A DNA stretch of 64,000 nucleotides from JBAZTO01 sp041661865 (GCA_041661865.1 JBAZTO010000018.1:1-64000), one strand, 5' to 3'. Positions 1-8,468 are shown, numbered from the stretch's first letter. The notes: generated by a model not told the origin, from the letters alone. Numbers and translations are program-made.

Positions 1-32
1 TCCTGTTGGTTTGGCCAAAACACAACATACAA

Positions 33-70
33 AAGGAGGCCGGATTATGCGCGCGTTCTATAAATTATAA
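33..70 (+). other. Strong ribosome-binding site followed by a seven-codon ORF
   Basis: An AAGGAGG stretch at 33-39 sits seven bases before an ATG at 47. The frame encodes only MRAFYKL before TAA at 68-70. A perfect palindrome, CTGCATATGCAG (74-85), follows. The signal is well formed, but the product is tiny and nothing in frame follows it. It may be a leader peptide, the first codons of a gene lost to mutation, or chance. Confidence 0.25.
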
Positions 71-151
71 CTGCTGCATATGCAGGTCGTTGCAGCGAGC
101 CTCCCCCCAGTTTAGTTTACGGCGTTGCATGCCACCCGCCAGAACATTAAA

Positions 152-1225
152 TCAAGGCTTCTCACTCCGCGGTTCACGGTGACGTCGGGGGCGCTCACCA
201 ATCATGCGGCTGCACATGTGTTCAATGATCATCGGCATCTCGAAGATTAGCCTATGACCGTCCGGGTCGTCAGGTGCGAACATCTCCATAAATGGCCCGC
301 GTTCCGCCAACGACCTCATGCGTCGCAGGCCGGCCAAGACGGTTTGAACCCGCGCTTGATCGCGGGCCTCGATTGCCCGGTACAACTCCATAATGGGTTC
401 ATAGAACCATGGAGCGTCATCCCGCAACAGGCCGGCAAGAAACAATAGATTGAACCCTGGGCTCGCCTCAGGACCACCCATATGCATGATTTCTTCAAAC
501 ATCATAGGGTGCAGATGTCGGAGTCGCCGTCGTCGTCGATTGTCTTGGGGCGAGTCCAGACGGCGCTCAATCCGCGATGGTAGATCCTGGAACATGACCT
601 TTACTTCTTCAAAGAGTCTGGCAACCGCTTCCCCACCAACCACATCCTTTGATTCCGTGTCGGAAGCAGCCTTGCCCCCAAGTTTTTTTAGGACGGGATC
701 CACGGTTTTTTTGAATGTCTCAACCTGCATTTTCACGGCATCCGTATCAGGGTCAGCGCCGGGAATACGACGCACCAGTTGCGCCACGAGTTTGGTGATG
801 GATTCAACCGTGTCCTCCAAGTTCTGAAATTGAGCAAAAGGCCCAGAGTTGGCCCGAGTAAGTGGGATTCCAAGAGCCACGCCGGATACCGGCGTGCCGA
901 GTTTGCCCTTCGCTACTCCCGCTTCATAGAGAATCCAAGGGCGGTCCAGACTTCGCTCCGTAAGCAGGCAGACGACGTCTGACGCTGCGTCGAGTTTCTT
1001 CATGAGTTCAGGATACCACTCGACCCCATACTCGATTCCTTGTGATCCTTTTTGATCTGAGGAGCGAAATGACTTTAGTACACCAGCGCTCACGCTGCTG
1101 AGAAGTTTACTAAAAGCTTCGGCAAGTTGAGCGTCTCGCGTGTCATGACTGATGAAAATGAGCGGGCTCTTTGGAGATGATGCGCCCGCAGTCGGTTGTT
1201 GCCCGTCTGATGCTCGGTCATTCAT
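152..1225 (-). CDS. TIR-domain protein
   Basis: The N-terminal ~130 residues look like a TIR fold. A first strand PLIFISHDTRD is followed by a run of charged helices. The motif SLDRPWILYEAG carries a Trp and a Glu in the arrangement seen in TIR NAD-cleaving enzymes. The C-terminal half is predicted helical, with a basic stretch NRRRRRLRHLH, and I do not recognise it. TIR proteins in bacteria often act in anti-phage defence by depleting NAD+ or making signalling nucleotides; that role here is inference. No partner gene is visible, because the neighbour is a phosphatase and the other side is the window edge. The start is uncertain: ATG at 1225 places the TIR strand about 20 residues in, while ATG at 1315 and GTG at 1366 extend the same frame. 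None has a convincing ribosome-binding site. Confidence 0.65.
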   Translation of the reverse strand: MNDRASDGQQPTAGASSPKSPLIFISHDTRDAQLAEAFSKLLSSVSAGVLKSFRSSDQKGSQGIEYGVEWYPELMKKLDAASDVVCLLTERSLDRPWILYEAGVAKGKLGTPVSGVALGIPLTRANSGPFAQFQNLEDTVESITKLVAQLVRRIPGADPDTDAVKMQVETFKKTVDPVLKKLGGKAASDTESKDVVGGEAVARLFEEVKVMFQDLPSRIERRLDSPQDNRRRRRLRHLHPMMFEEIMHMGGPEASPGFNLLFLAGLLRDDAPWFYEPIMELYRAIEARDQARVQTVLAGLRRMRSLAERGPFMEMFAPDDPDGHRLIFEMPMIIEHMCSRMIGERPRRHREPRSEKP

Positions 1226-1446
1226 ACCCTTACGCGTCTTTGACACGGCTATACTCCTTTTTTGATTTGGCCCTTGATTACCGGCATTATGTACTCCTTC
1301 GCATGTTTTCGCCATCCAAAAACTATCATCGATATCTACTTCGGTCCCTCGAACGGCAGGTGACACGGCCTACTGGTGGTATCGTTGTGTGCTTGGGGGA
1401 AGCCGCGAACATGATAATCGCACGGGCGGGACGGGCAAGGCCTAAC

Positions 1447-2103
1447 TCACAGCAGGCCCAGAAGATCGAGCGGGTGGGCCAGCAGGGTTTTGGCGCCGGC
1501 GGCCAGCAGTTCGGGCGCGGTGCGGAAACCCCACAGGGCCCCTGCCGCGTACATGCCCGCGGCGGCGGCGGTTTGCATGTCGGTGTTCGTGTCGCCGACG
1601 TAGAGGCACTCCTCGGGCGACAGGCTGAGTTGGGCGGAGATCCGCAGCGCCCCGGTGGCGGCGGGCTTCTTGGGTGTGCCCTCGCCCTCCCCGATGACCG
1701 CGGCGAATTGCCACTGCGGCAGGAGGCGCGCGACGACGATCCCCGTGAAGTCGTGGGGCTTGTTGGACAGGATGGCCACCGGGATTCCCCGCTCCGTCAG
1801 CTTGTCCAGGAGTTGGGGCACGCCCTCGTACGGCCGGGATTTGTCGGCCCATCGCTTGCCGTATTCCCGCCGCTGGGCCTGGACCGTGGCGGCCACCGTC
1901 GCCTCGTCGCGATGGCCCTCGGGCAGGGCCCGCTCGACCAGCAGCACGATGCCGTCGCCGACGAAATACTTGTAGGCGTCGATCGGATGAGGCGGGAAAC
2001 CCATCCCCGCCAGCACCGAGTTCATGGAATCGGCCAGGTCTTCGAGGGTGTCCAGCAGCGTCCCGTCGAGATCGAAAATAACCGCCTTGAACGGCGACCA
2101 CAT
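1447..2103 (-). CDS. gph: HAD-superfamily phosphatase, phosphoglycolate phosphatase type
   Basis: This 218-residue cytoplasmic protein has all four HAD motifs: DLDGTLLDT near the N-terminus (nucleophile and acid/base Asp), the motif II serine in ILSNKPH, a lysine in the TPKKPA stretch, and YVGDTNTDM as motif IV. The helical cap between motifs I and II matches phosphoglycolate phosphatase and pyrophosphatase PpaX. The usual reaction is hydrolysis of 2-phosphoglycolate, formed during DNA repair or by Rubisco-type chemistry, but HAD substrates cannot be read from sequence alone. It lies downstream of rho on the same strand with about 36 bases between, so the two may be co-transcribed. Confidence 0.8.
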   Translation of the reverse strand: MWSPFKAVIFDLDGTLLDTLEDLADSMNSVLAGMGFPPHPIDAYKYFVGDGIVLLVERALPEGHRDEATVAATVQAQRREYGKRWADKSRPYEGVPQLLDKLTERGIPVAILSNKPHDFTGIVVARLLPQWQFAAVIGEGEGTPKKPAATGALRISAQLSLSPEECLYVGDTNTDMQTAAAAGMYAAGALWGFRTAPELLAAGAKTLLAHPLDLLGLL

Positions 2104-2139
2104 TGTCTCCTCCTCCAGGCCGACCCGTGTCGCCGTTCG

Positions 2140-3729
2140 TCAATCAATATTGAGCGTCAGCAGGAATTCGGCGTTGGTTTTGACCTTCTGGAGCCGGCTG
2201 ATGAGCAGTTCCATCGCGTCCACCGGTTGCATTTCGGCCAGGGCCTTGCGAAGGCGGACAACCAGTTTCATCTCGGTGGGGTCCAGCAGCAGCTCCTCCT
2301 TACGCGAGCCGGAGCGGCTGATGTCGATGGCCGGCCAGACGCGGCGGTCCACCAGGCGGCGGTCCAGGTGCAGTTCGCTGTTGCCGGTGCCCTTGAACTC
2401 CTCGAAGATCACCTCGTCCATGCGGCTGCCCGTGTCGACCAGGGCCGTGCCGATGACCGTCAGCGAGCCGCCCTCTTCCACCGCGCGGGCGGCGCCGAAG
2501 AACCGCTTGGGCGACTGCAGGGCGCTGGCGTCCACGCCGCCGGTGAGGATCTTGCCCGAGTGCGGCGCGACGGCGTTGTACGCCCGCGCCAGGCGGGTGA
2601 TGCTGTCCAGCAGGATCACCACGTCCTTGCCGTACTCGACCATCCGCTTGGCCTTGGAGTTGACCATCTCGGCGATCTGGATGTGCCGGGTGGCCGGCTC
2701 GTCAAAGGTCGAGGAAACCACCTCGGCCGTGGTGTTGCGCCGCATGTCCGTCACTTCCTCCGGCCGCTCGTCGATGAGCAGGATGATCACGTAGGCGTCG
2801 GGATGGTTGGCGGAGATGGCGTTGGCCATCTTCTGGAGCAGCACGGTCTTGCCGGTGCGCGGCGGGGCGACGATCAGCATGCGCTGGCCAAAGCCGATCG
2901 GCGTGACCAGGTTCACGACGCGCATATTGAGCTCTTCGGGCGTGTGCTCCAGGAACAGCCGGCGGTCGGGGTGCGTGGGCGTGAGGTCCTCGAAGTTGAC
3001 GCGCTCGGTCAGCTTGTTGGGGTCCTCGTAATTGATGGCCTCGACGCGCAGCAGCGCAAAATACTTCTCGGACTCCTTGGGCGGGCGAATCTGGCCGGAG
3101 ACGATGTTGCCCTGTAGCAGGCCGAAGCGGCGGATCTGGCTGGGCGAGACGTAGATGTCGTCGGGGCTGGGCAGGTAGTCGTAGTCGGGGCTGCGCAGAA
3201 AACCAAAGCCGTCGGGCAGAATTTCCAGCACGCCCTCGCCGTACATCAGGCCGTCGCGTGCGATACGCTGCTTGAGGATCTTGAAAACAAGGTCCTGCTT
3301 GCCCAGGCCGGCGTATTCCTCGATGCCCTCGCCGCGGGCGATCTCGTGCAAATCGCCGACGGCCATCTTCTGGAGGTCGGTAATGTGCAGCTCGCCGCGC
3401 TTGACCCGCTCATACTTGGCGTGCATTTCCTGGTCGAAGGCCTCGGTCGATTCGCTAACTTCAGGGGCGGGCGCCTGCGGGGCGCTCTGTGCCGCCGGCG
3501 CCGGCGCGCTGTCGGCGACAGCATCGGCCTGGGGCTGGGGCGCATAAACCTCGACCGGCTCGGACTCAGCCGACGCCACATCTTCGCAGGTGGGCTCGGC
3601 TATTGCGGTGTCCTCGACTACCTCGTCCGACTGATCCAGCAGCGGATTCTCGGCGGCCTGGGTCTCGGCCTCGGGGCCCTTCTTCCTTCGAACTGTTTTC
3701 TTCACTGTTTTTCTGACTGCCTTGGCCAT
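2140..3729 (-). CDS. rho: Transcription termination factor Rho
   Basis: This hexameric RNA-dependent ATPase ends transcription. The first ~110 residues are an unusual basic then acidic/Ala/Pro-rich tail (VRKTVKKTVRRKK at the start). The Rho N-terminal helices follow, then the cold-shock-like RNA-binding domain (YGEGVLEILPDGFGFLRS) and the RecA-type ATPase with Walker A APPRTGKTVLLQ, Walker B VVILLDSITRLARAYN and the C-terminal KVKTNAEFLLTL. At 529 residues it is longer than E. coli Rho (419) because of the tail. ATG at 3729 was chosen because AGGAG lies six bases upstream. The frame stays open to 3858, but that extension has no such site and lacks conserved sequence. Confidence 0.95.
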   Translation of the reverse strand: MAKAVRKTVKKTVRRKKGPEAETQAAENPLLDQSDEVVEDTAIAEPTCEDVASAESEPVEVYAPQPQADAVADSAPAPAAQSAPQAPAPEVSESTEAFDQEMHAKYERVKRGELHITDLQKMAVGDLHEIARGEGIEEYAGLGKQDLVFKILKQRIARDGLMYGEGVLEILPDGFGFLRSPDYDYLPSPDDIYVSPSQIRRFGLLQGNIVSGQIRPPKESEKYFALLRVEAINYEDPNKLTERVNFEDLTPTHPDRRLFLEHTPEELNMRVVNLVTPIGFGQRMLIVAPPRTGKTVLLQKMANAISANHPDAYVIILLIDERPEEVTDMRRNTTAEVVSSTFDEPATRHIQIAEMVNSKAKRMVEYGKDVVILLDSITRLARAYNAVAPHSGKILTGGVDASALQSPKRFFGAARAVEEGGSLTVIGTALVDTGSRMDEVIFEEFKGTGNSELHLDRRLVDRRVWPAIDISRSGSRKEELLLDPTEMKLVVRLRKALAEMQPVDAMELLISRLQKVKTNAEFLLTLNID

Positions 3730-3929
3730 GACGGCTCCTATGGATTCCCCGTTCGCATGCACCGGATGCGGAAGGTGTTCAATACTCGCTAACCTGCGGC
3801 TAAGTGTTTCCGTTGTCTCAAGCGCGGCCCGTGATTGCATTGGGGAATGAAACGTCAATTACGGTCGCGGTAGATTGCCCAGGGAACGCACCGGTTGGTC
3901 CAGTCAGCGACCCCATGCAATCCTGAACG

Positions 3930-4550
3930 TCAGCCCGTGATACGAACAATCTTGTTAAATATCTCGCGGATTTGCTCGCCCAGGTGGGATACGCTGGAAC
4001 TGTTATCGACATAATAATCGCATCTTTCCCTTTTTGTGTCCAGAGAAATCTGCGAATTTTCGCGGGCCTTCCACCGCGGGCCGCTCCAGCCGCGATTGGA
4101 TACGCGGGATTGACGCCGGGCGGCGTCGGCATCGATGTAGACAAGGTGCGTACACAGGCTGTCCCACCGGGCCTCCAGCAGCACCGCGGCGTCCAGAACG
4201 ACGGCCCGCACCGACGCGTCGGCCTGGGCGAGGGCGATCTGCCCGGCAATCCGCTGGCCGATCCGGGGATACATCAAAGCGTTGAGGCGGGCCAGTTCCG
4301 CGGGCTTGCCGAAGACGATCTCCCCCAGCTTGCGGCGATCCACACAGCCGTCAGAATCGAGAACTTCTGCGCCCCAGGCCTGCACGATCTCGCGCCGGAC
4401 GGCCTCCTCAGCCAGCACGTTATGACCGATTTCGTCGGCATCGATCACCCGGCAGCCCAGTTTGGCAAACTCCGCCGCCGCGGCGCTCTTGCCTGCGCCG
4501 ACGCCGCCGAGAATGCCAATGACCGGCTTGGTTTGGGTGGGACTCTTCAT
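3930..4550 (-). CDS. coaE: Dephospho-CoA kinase
   Basis: This is the last enzyme of coenzyme A synthesis, phosphorylating the 3'-hydroxyl of dephospho-CoA with ATP. The P-loop is GGVGAGKSAAA near the N-terminus. DADEIGHNVL is the substrate Asp region and DAAVLLEARWD matches the family's P-LLFE-like segment. The late RGW...RENSQISLDTKRERCDYYVDN stretch corresponds to the lid and the C-terminal K-x3-AD-x-V-x-DN signature. The length of 206 residues is normal. Start ATG 4550 follows a GGCAGG-like site; an upstream Met at 4574 is less likely. It lies between rho and bioF on the same strand, but gaps of about 200 bases on each side argue against tight coupling. Confidence 0.9.
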   Translation of the reverse strand: MKSPTQTKPVIGILGGVGAGKSAAAAEFAKLGCRVIDADEIGHNVLAEEAVRREIVQAWGAEVLDSDGCVDRRKLGEIVFGKPAELARLNALMYPRIGQRIAGQIALAQADASVRAVVLDAAVLLEARWDSLCTHLVYIDADAARRQSRVSNRGWSGPRWKARENSQISLDTKRERCDYYVDNSSSVSHLGEQIREIFNKIVRITG

Positions 4551-4694
4551 GGGCCTGCCGCCACATTGTCGCACGGAAGAAACTTAAGTCAAGGTTTATG
4601 CAATCGTTGAGCCTGTTTTCACGGGGTGCCGTGACCTCAACCCTCTGGTGTTCCGTCAGTCTTGAAACTGCGTGCTGGGTGATGGATTGGGTGC

Positions 4695-4757
4695 CATGTC
4701 CATGCGGTCGTTGTTGTTCGCATGGGCATGTACACGCTGGACATGCCCACCCGCAGC
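4695..4757. other. Nested inverted repeats between bioF and coaE
   Basis: Within the 222-base gap between bioF and coaE, CATGTCCATGCG (4695-4706) pairs with CGCATGGGCATG (4719-4730) with one mismatch. A further GGACATGCCCACCC-like stretch to about 4753 could pair alternatively with the left arm. This gives two competing folds. No T-run follows on either strand, so it is not an obvious intrinsic terminator. It could be a structured leader of coaE or simply a repeat. Confidence 0.3.
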
Positions 4758-4772
4758 TACGGTGTCGTCGCA

Positions 4773-5963
4773 CTATTTCCGATCTACTCGCAAGGCAAAT
4801 TCCAACGCCGAGACAAAGCCGATCAGTTCGCCCATAGTGTGGCCGGAACACAAGCTGACGCGGAGGCGGCTGGTGCCTTTGGGAACCGTCGGCGGCCGGA
4901 TGGCCGGGACGAGAAAACCTTCTTTCAGGAGCGCCCGGCTGACCGCCATCGCCTGCCCCGCCGGGCCGATCATGATGGGAATAATCTGGGTGACGGCGGG
5001 ATTGGCCCCGGCCTCCGCGCCGGCTGGGGCTTGCTGTGCAAACGCCGGTCGCACCCTGGCCGCCAATTGCAGAAGTTTCTCTCGCCGCTGCGGCTGGGCC
5101 TGGATGATGCGGATGGACTCTATCGCCGCTGCGCACAGGGCCGGCGGCAACGCGGTGGTGTAAATGAACGCCCTGCCGCTGTTGACGATGGTCTCGACCA
5201 GGACTCTCCTGCCCGCGACAAACCCGCCCAGGCCGCCGATGGCCTTGGACAGCGTGCCGACCACCGCGTCCACCTGTTCCTCCACGCCCAGCAGCTCGGC
5301 GGCCCCTCGTCCCAGCGGGCCCAGCACGCCGGTGGCGTGGGCCTCGTCAATCAGCAGCATCGCGTCGTAGCGTTGCTTGAGCGCGACGATCTCGCCCAGC
5401 GGCGCCAGGTTGCCGTCCATCGAGAACAGCGAGTCGGTGACGATCAGGCAGCGGCGGTGTTGGCCGCGGTGGCTGGAAAGCAATCGCTCCAGGCGGTCCA
5501 TGTCGCAGTGGCCGTACGTCCGCAGCCGCGCCCCGCAGGACTGGGCGGCGTCGATGATGCTGGCGTGGTTGAGCTTGTCGCAGAGGATCAGGTCGCCCTC
5601 GCCGGCCAGTGCGGCGATGGCGGCGTGATTGGCCATCCAGCCGGTGGAGGTGGCCAGCGCCGCCTCGGTGCCCTTGAAGGCGGCCAGTTCCTCCTCCAGT
5701 TGCACGTGCAGGCGGCTGGTGCCGCTGACCAGCCGCGACGCGCCCGCTCCGACGCCCCACTGGTCCAGGGCCGCCGCAGCCGCCGCCTTGACGGCTGGAT
5801 CGTTGGCCAGCGACAGGTAATCGTTGCTGCACAGGCACACGACCTCGCGCCCGTCGATCTTCACTCGGGGCCCGCAGGCGCTGTCCAGCACGACGGGCCG
5901 GCGCAGCAAGTCCGCGGCGACCGCAGCCGCCAGCGACTCCTCCATGTCCTGCCATACCGTCAT
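4773..5963 (-). CDS. bioF: 8-amino-7-oxononanoate synthase or related alpha-oxoamine synthase
   Basis: A PLP-dependent enzyme of the family that condenses an acyl-CoA with an amino acid. BioF itself joins pimeloyl-CoA/ACP and L-alanine in biotin synthesis. Visible family features are CSNDYLSLANDP near the N-terminus, STGWMANHAAIAAL, DKLNHASIIDA, LIDEAHATGVLG (PLP-contacting Asp and His) and GTLSKAIGGLGGFVAG with the Schiff-base lysine. The length of 396 residues is typical. The sister enzyme 2-amino-3-ketobutyrate CoA ligase (Kbl) shares all these motifs and cannot be ruled out. No other biotin genes are nearby. ATG 5963 was taken as the start; the frame runs much further upstream, but that part is antisense to guaB. 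Confidence 0.75.
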   Translation of the reverse strand: MTVWQDMEESLAAAVAADLLRRPVVLDSACGPRVKIDGREVVCLCSNDYLSLANDPAVKAAAAAALDQWGVGAGASRLVSGTSRLHVQLEEELAAFKGTEAALATSTGWMANHAAIAALAGEGDLILCDKLNHASIIDAAQSCGARLRTYGHCDMDRLERLLSSHRGQHRRCLIVTDSLFSMDGNLAPLGEIVALKQRYDAMLLIDEAHATGVLGPLGRGAAELLGVEEQVDAVVGTLSKAIGGLGGFVAGRRVLVETIVNSGRAFIYTTALPPALCAAAIESIRIIQAQPQRREKLLQLAARVRPAFAQQAPAGAEAGANPAVTQIIPIMIGPAGQAMAVSRALLKEGFLVPAIRPPTVPKGTSRLRVSLCSGHTMGELIGFVSALEFALRVDRK

Positions 5964-5989
5964 AACCACATTTTTCGGCGAATGGACTC

Positions 5990-6019
5990 TTGCAGTCAAT
6001 CGTAACTGTTGGTTATATC
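5990..6019 (+). promoter_or_regulatory. Candidate guaB promoter
   Basis: TTGCAG (5990-5995) and TATATC (6014-6019) are separated by 18 bases, giving a plausible sigma-70 promoter with a leader of roughly 95 bases before guaB. The match is moderate (four of six bases in each box). Confidence 0.35.
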
Positions 6020-6120
6020 TGTCAAAGGGCTCTGGAGAATCTGTCGTTGGAAGACACCTGCGTTTTCCGCCAAGACCCTTGAGACACGATAATCGCTGGC
6101 AATCAGCTCCGGAGACAGCC

Positions 6121-7590
6121 ATGAAAGACAAACTTTTCGGCGAAGGCATTACATTCGACGACGTCCTGCTGGTCCCCGCCCGCTCGTCCTTCGTGCCCCG
6201 CGACGCCGACACCTCCACGCAACTGACCCGCAACATCCGCCTCAACATCCCGCTGCTGTCGGCCCCCATGGACACGGTGACCGAGGCGGCCCTGGCCATC
6301 GCGCTGGCCCAGGAGGGCGGCATCGGCATCATCCACAAGAACCTCTCCCTCGAGGCCCAGGCCCGCGAGGTCGAGAAAGTCAAGCGCTCCGAGAACGGCA
6401 TCATCACCGATCCGGTCACACTGCCCCCCACCGAGTCCACCGCCCGGGCCCAGCAACTGATGCAGGAGCAGAACATCTCCGGCGTGCCCATTGTCGCCGA
6501 GGGCGGAAAGCTGGTGGGCATCCTCACCCGCCGCGACATGAAGTTCCTCCGCGGCGAGCAGCAGGTGCAGGACGTGATGACCAAGGCCAACCTGGTCACC
6601 GCCCCGCCGGAAACCACCCTCGACGAGGCCGCCGACATTCTCAACCGCCGCAAGGTCGAAAAGCTCCTGCTGGTCCACAAGGACGGCCGCCTGGCCGGCC
6701 TGATTACCATGCGGGACATCGACAAGCTGCGACAGTACCCGCGAAGCTGCAAGGATAGCCGCGGACGGCTCCGCGTGGGCGCCGCCGTCGGCGTGCATGA
6801 TTACGAGCGGATCGACGCCCTCATCGCCCGCGACGTGGACGTGGTGTGCGTCGACACCGCCCACGGCCACAGCGAGAACGTCATCAAGACCGTCGAGTGG
6901 ATCAAATCGCATCACAAGATCGACGTGGTCGCCGGCAACATCTGCACGGCCGCCGCGGCGGCGGACCTGCTGGCCGCGGGCGTGGACGCCCTGAAAGTCG
7001 GCATCGGGCCCGGATCGATCTGCACCACCCGCGTCATCAGCGGCGTGGGCATGCCGCAGATCACGGCCATCCGCGAAACGTCCAAGGTGGCCGACGCCAA
7101 GGGCGTGCCGGTCATCGCCGACGGCGGCATCCGTCACAGCGGCGACATCACCAAGGCCATCGCCGCCGGGGCCAGCTCGGTCATGATGGGCAGCCTCTTT
7201 GCCGGCCTGGACGAATCGCCGGGGCAGATGGTCATCTTCAAGGGCCGGCGTTTCAAGGTCTACCGCGGCATGGGTTCGCTGGGCGCGATGGTCCAGGGCT
7301 CTGCCGACCGCTACGGCCAGAAGGGCCAGGTCAATCGCGACAAGCTGGTGCCCGAGGGCGTCGAAGGCCGCGTGCCCTACCGCGGCTCGCTGGGCGATTT
7401 CGTCTACCAGATGGTCGGCGGCCTGCGGGCCGGCATGGGCTACTGCGGCACGCCCACCATCGAGGAACTGCGGGAGCGGGCCAAGTTCATCCGCGTCTCG
7501 GGGGCCTCGCTGATCGAAAACCACCCGCACGATATCGCCATCACGCAGGAACCGCCCAACTACTCGCTGTGGCACAAGGATGAAGAGTAA
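6121..7590 (+). CDS. guaB: Inosine-5'-monophosphate dehydrogenase
   Basis: Oxidises IMP to XMP with NAD+, the committed step of guanine nucleotide synthesis. FDDVLLVPARS opens the TIM barrel. Two CBS domains lie around residues 90-205 (DPVTLPPTESTARAQQ; LVTAPPETTLDEAAD). The catalytic loop GPGSICTTRVISGVG contains the nucleophilic Cys, and the flap has the family YRGMGSLGAM and GVEGRVPYRG segments. The length of 489 residues is standard. ATG 6121 follows a GGAGA site; the frame is open further upstream, but over bioF sequence. It is divergent from bioF and probably monocistronic, because the following gap contains a large inverted repeat. Confidence 0.97.
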   Translation: MKDKLFGEGITFDDVLLVPARSSFVPRDADTSTQLTRNIRLNIPLLSAPMDTVTEAALAIALAQEGGIGIIHKNLSLEAQAREVEKVKRSENGIITDPVTLPPTESTARAQQLMQEQNISGVPIVAEGGKLVGILTRRDMKFLRGEQQVQDVMTKANLVTAPPETTLDEAADILNRRKVEKLLLVHKDGRLAGLITMRDIDKLRQYPRSCKDSRGRLRVGAAVGVHDYERIDALIARDVDVVCVDTAHGHSENVIKTVEWIKSHHKIDVVAGNICTAAAAADLLAAGVDALKVGIGPGSICTTRVISGVGMPQITAIRETSKVADAKGVPVIADGGIRHSGDITKAIAAGASSVMMGSLFAGLDESPGQMVIFKGRRFKVYRGMGSLGAMVQGSADRYGQKGQVNRDKLVPEGVEGRVPYRGSLGDFVYQMVGGLRAGMGYCGTPTIEELRERAKFIRVSGASLIENHPHDIAITQEPPNYSLWHKDEE

Positions 7591-7594
7591 ACTT

Positions 7595-7716
7595 CATCAC
7601 GAAGAGCACGAAGAACACAAAGAGCACCAAGAAGCCTAGAGTTACAAGGAAAGATTTATTGTCTATCGCGATGTTTCCTTTGTGATCTTCGTGTGCCCTT
7701 GGTGGACTTCGTGATG
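7595..7716. repeat. Long imperfect inverted repeat with microrepeat arms
   Basis: The left arm (7595-7634) and right arm (7677-7716) are imperfect reverse complements, both beginning CATCACGAAG when read inward. The arms are built from short near-repeats such as CACGAAG and CACAAAG. The element fills most of the gap between guaB and the next lipoprotein gene. Elements of the same design but different sequence occur near 25.5, 39.8 and 46.9 kb. Confidence 0.6.
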
Positions 7717-7747
7717 GCTGTTTATCGAGAGCGAAAGGAGTTTTCCC

Positions 7748-8314
7748 ATGTACCGATATGCGTTCTTGATGCTCGCCGTGGCCGGCGCGGTCTTCGCCGG
7801 CGGCTGCTCGGCCGACCTCTCGCAGTATCCCGGGCGGTCGCTGGGGATGGTCCATTACGGTGACGCGGTCGACGTGGCCAGGCAGGTCATGGGCCAGTAC
7901 TACAGCGTGGCTGAGGTCGATGCCGACGCCGGCGTGATCAAGTCGATGCCCAAGCGCACCGAGATGGCCCTGGCCGGCGGGCCCGCCCGCGAGATCGCCA
8001 CGGTCTACCTTCGCAAGCGGGGCGACGAGGTGGTGGTCAACTGCTCGGTGATCGTGCAGACCTCCGCCGGCCCAGACGGCTCGCGGCTGAACCCCACGCG
8101 AACCAGCTACAGCGGCGTGCCCAACCAGACCCCCTCCGAAATGGAGGCCGCCACCACGCCCAAGCAGAACGACGCATGGGTCGAGCAACGGCAGAACACC
8201 TCCATGGCCAACAAGATCCTCAACGATATCTATGCCGCCCTGCACAAATCTCAACCCGGCGACGACGCGGGGGCCGACCACCTCAAGCCCAGTGAAAAAT
8301 GGCCGGCGCCGTAA
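7748..8314 (+). CDS. Uncharacterised lipoprotein
   Basis: This 188-residue protein begins with a lipoprotein signal: MYRYAFLMLAVAGAVFAGGC, with a GGC lipobox and the lipidated Cys at residue 20. The mature part has one small domain (VDVARQVMGQYYSVAEVDADAGVIKSM) reminiscent of small outer-membrane or periplasmic lipoproteins, followed by a low-complexity Asn/Thr/Gln-rich tail. I do not recognise a family. AAAGGAG lies nine bases before the ATG. It follows guaB but is separated by a large inverted repeat, so it is likely transcribed alone. Confidence 0.7.
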   Translation: MYRYAFLMLAVAGAVFAGGCSADLSQYPGRSLGMVHYGDAVDVARQVMGQYYSVAEVDADAGVIKSMPKRTEMALAGGPAREIATVYLRKRGDEVVVNCSVIVQTSAGPDGSRLNPTRTSYSGVPNQTPSEMEAATTPKQNDAWVEQRQNTSMANKILNDIYAALHKSQPGDDAGADHLKPSEKWPAP

Positions 8315-8397
8315 CCGAATGACGCAGCCCCACGCGACTTCTGCTGTGCCAGACTGGACTCTTGGTGTGTTTGACAGAACTCTGCTGGGTTTGACTG

Positions 8398-8468
8398 GCC
8401 GCGAGAGCGAAGCGAGCGGAGTGTTGTCGTCTCGCAGAAACAATTCCCGCTCGCTTCGCGCTCGCGGC
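8398..8468. repeat. Inverted pair of a 22-base GC-rich repeat
   Basis: The arms at 8398-8419 and 8447-8468 are reverse complements except at one position; each starts GCCGCGAG and ends GAAGCGAGCGG. The right arm abuts the stop codon of the minus-strand gene ending at 8468. A third copy, identical to the right arm's complement, lies at 10681-10702. It could act as a transcription-ending hairpin or be a dispersed palindrome. Confidence 0.6.

Noticed and set aside
1420..1436. CACGGGCGGGACG-like sequence resembling the hairpin module at 10.73 kb
   Set aside because: Only the first half of the module is present, with no second arm, so it may be chance in GC-rich sequence.
1171..3117. A long plus-strand open frame (about 648 codons) antisense to gph and rho
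   Set aside because: It mirrors real genes on the other strand, has His/Gln/Arg/Gly-rich sequence typical of antisense GC-rich frames, and has no motif or ribosome-binding site.
5964..6752. Upstream extension of the bioF frame to 6752
   Set aside because: The extension is antisense to guaB and has no alpha-oxoamine synthase sequence; bioF length is normal from 5963.
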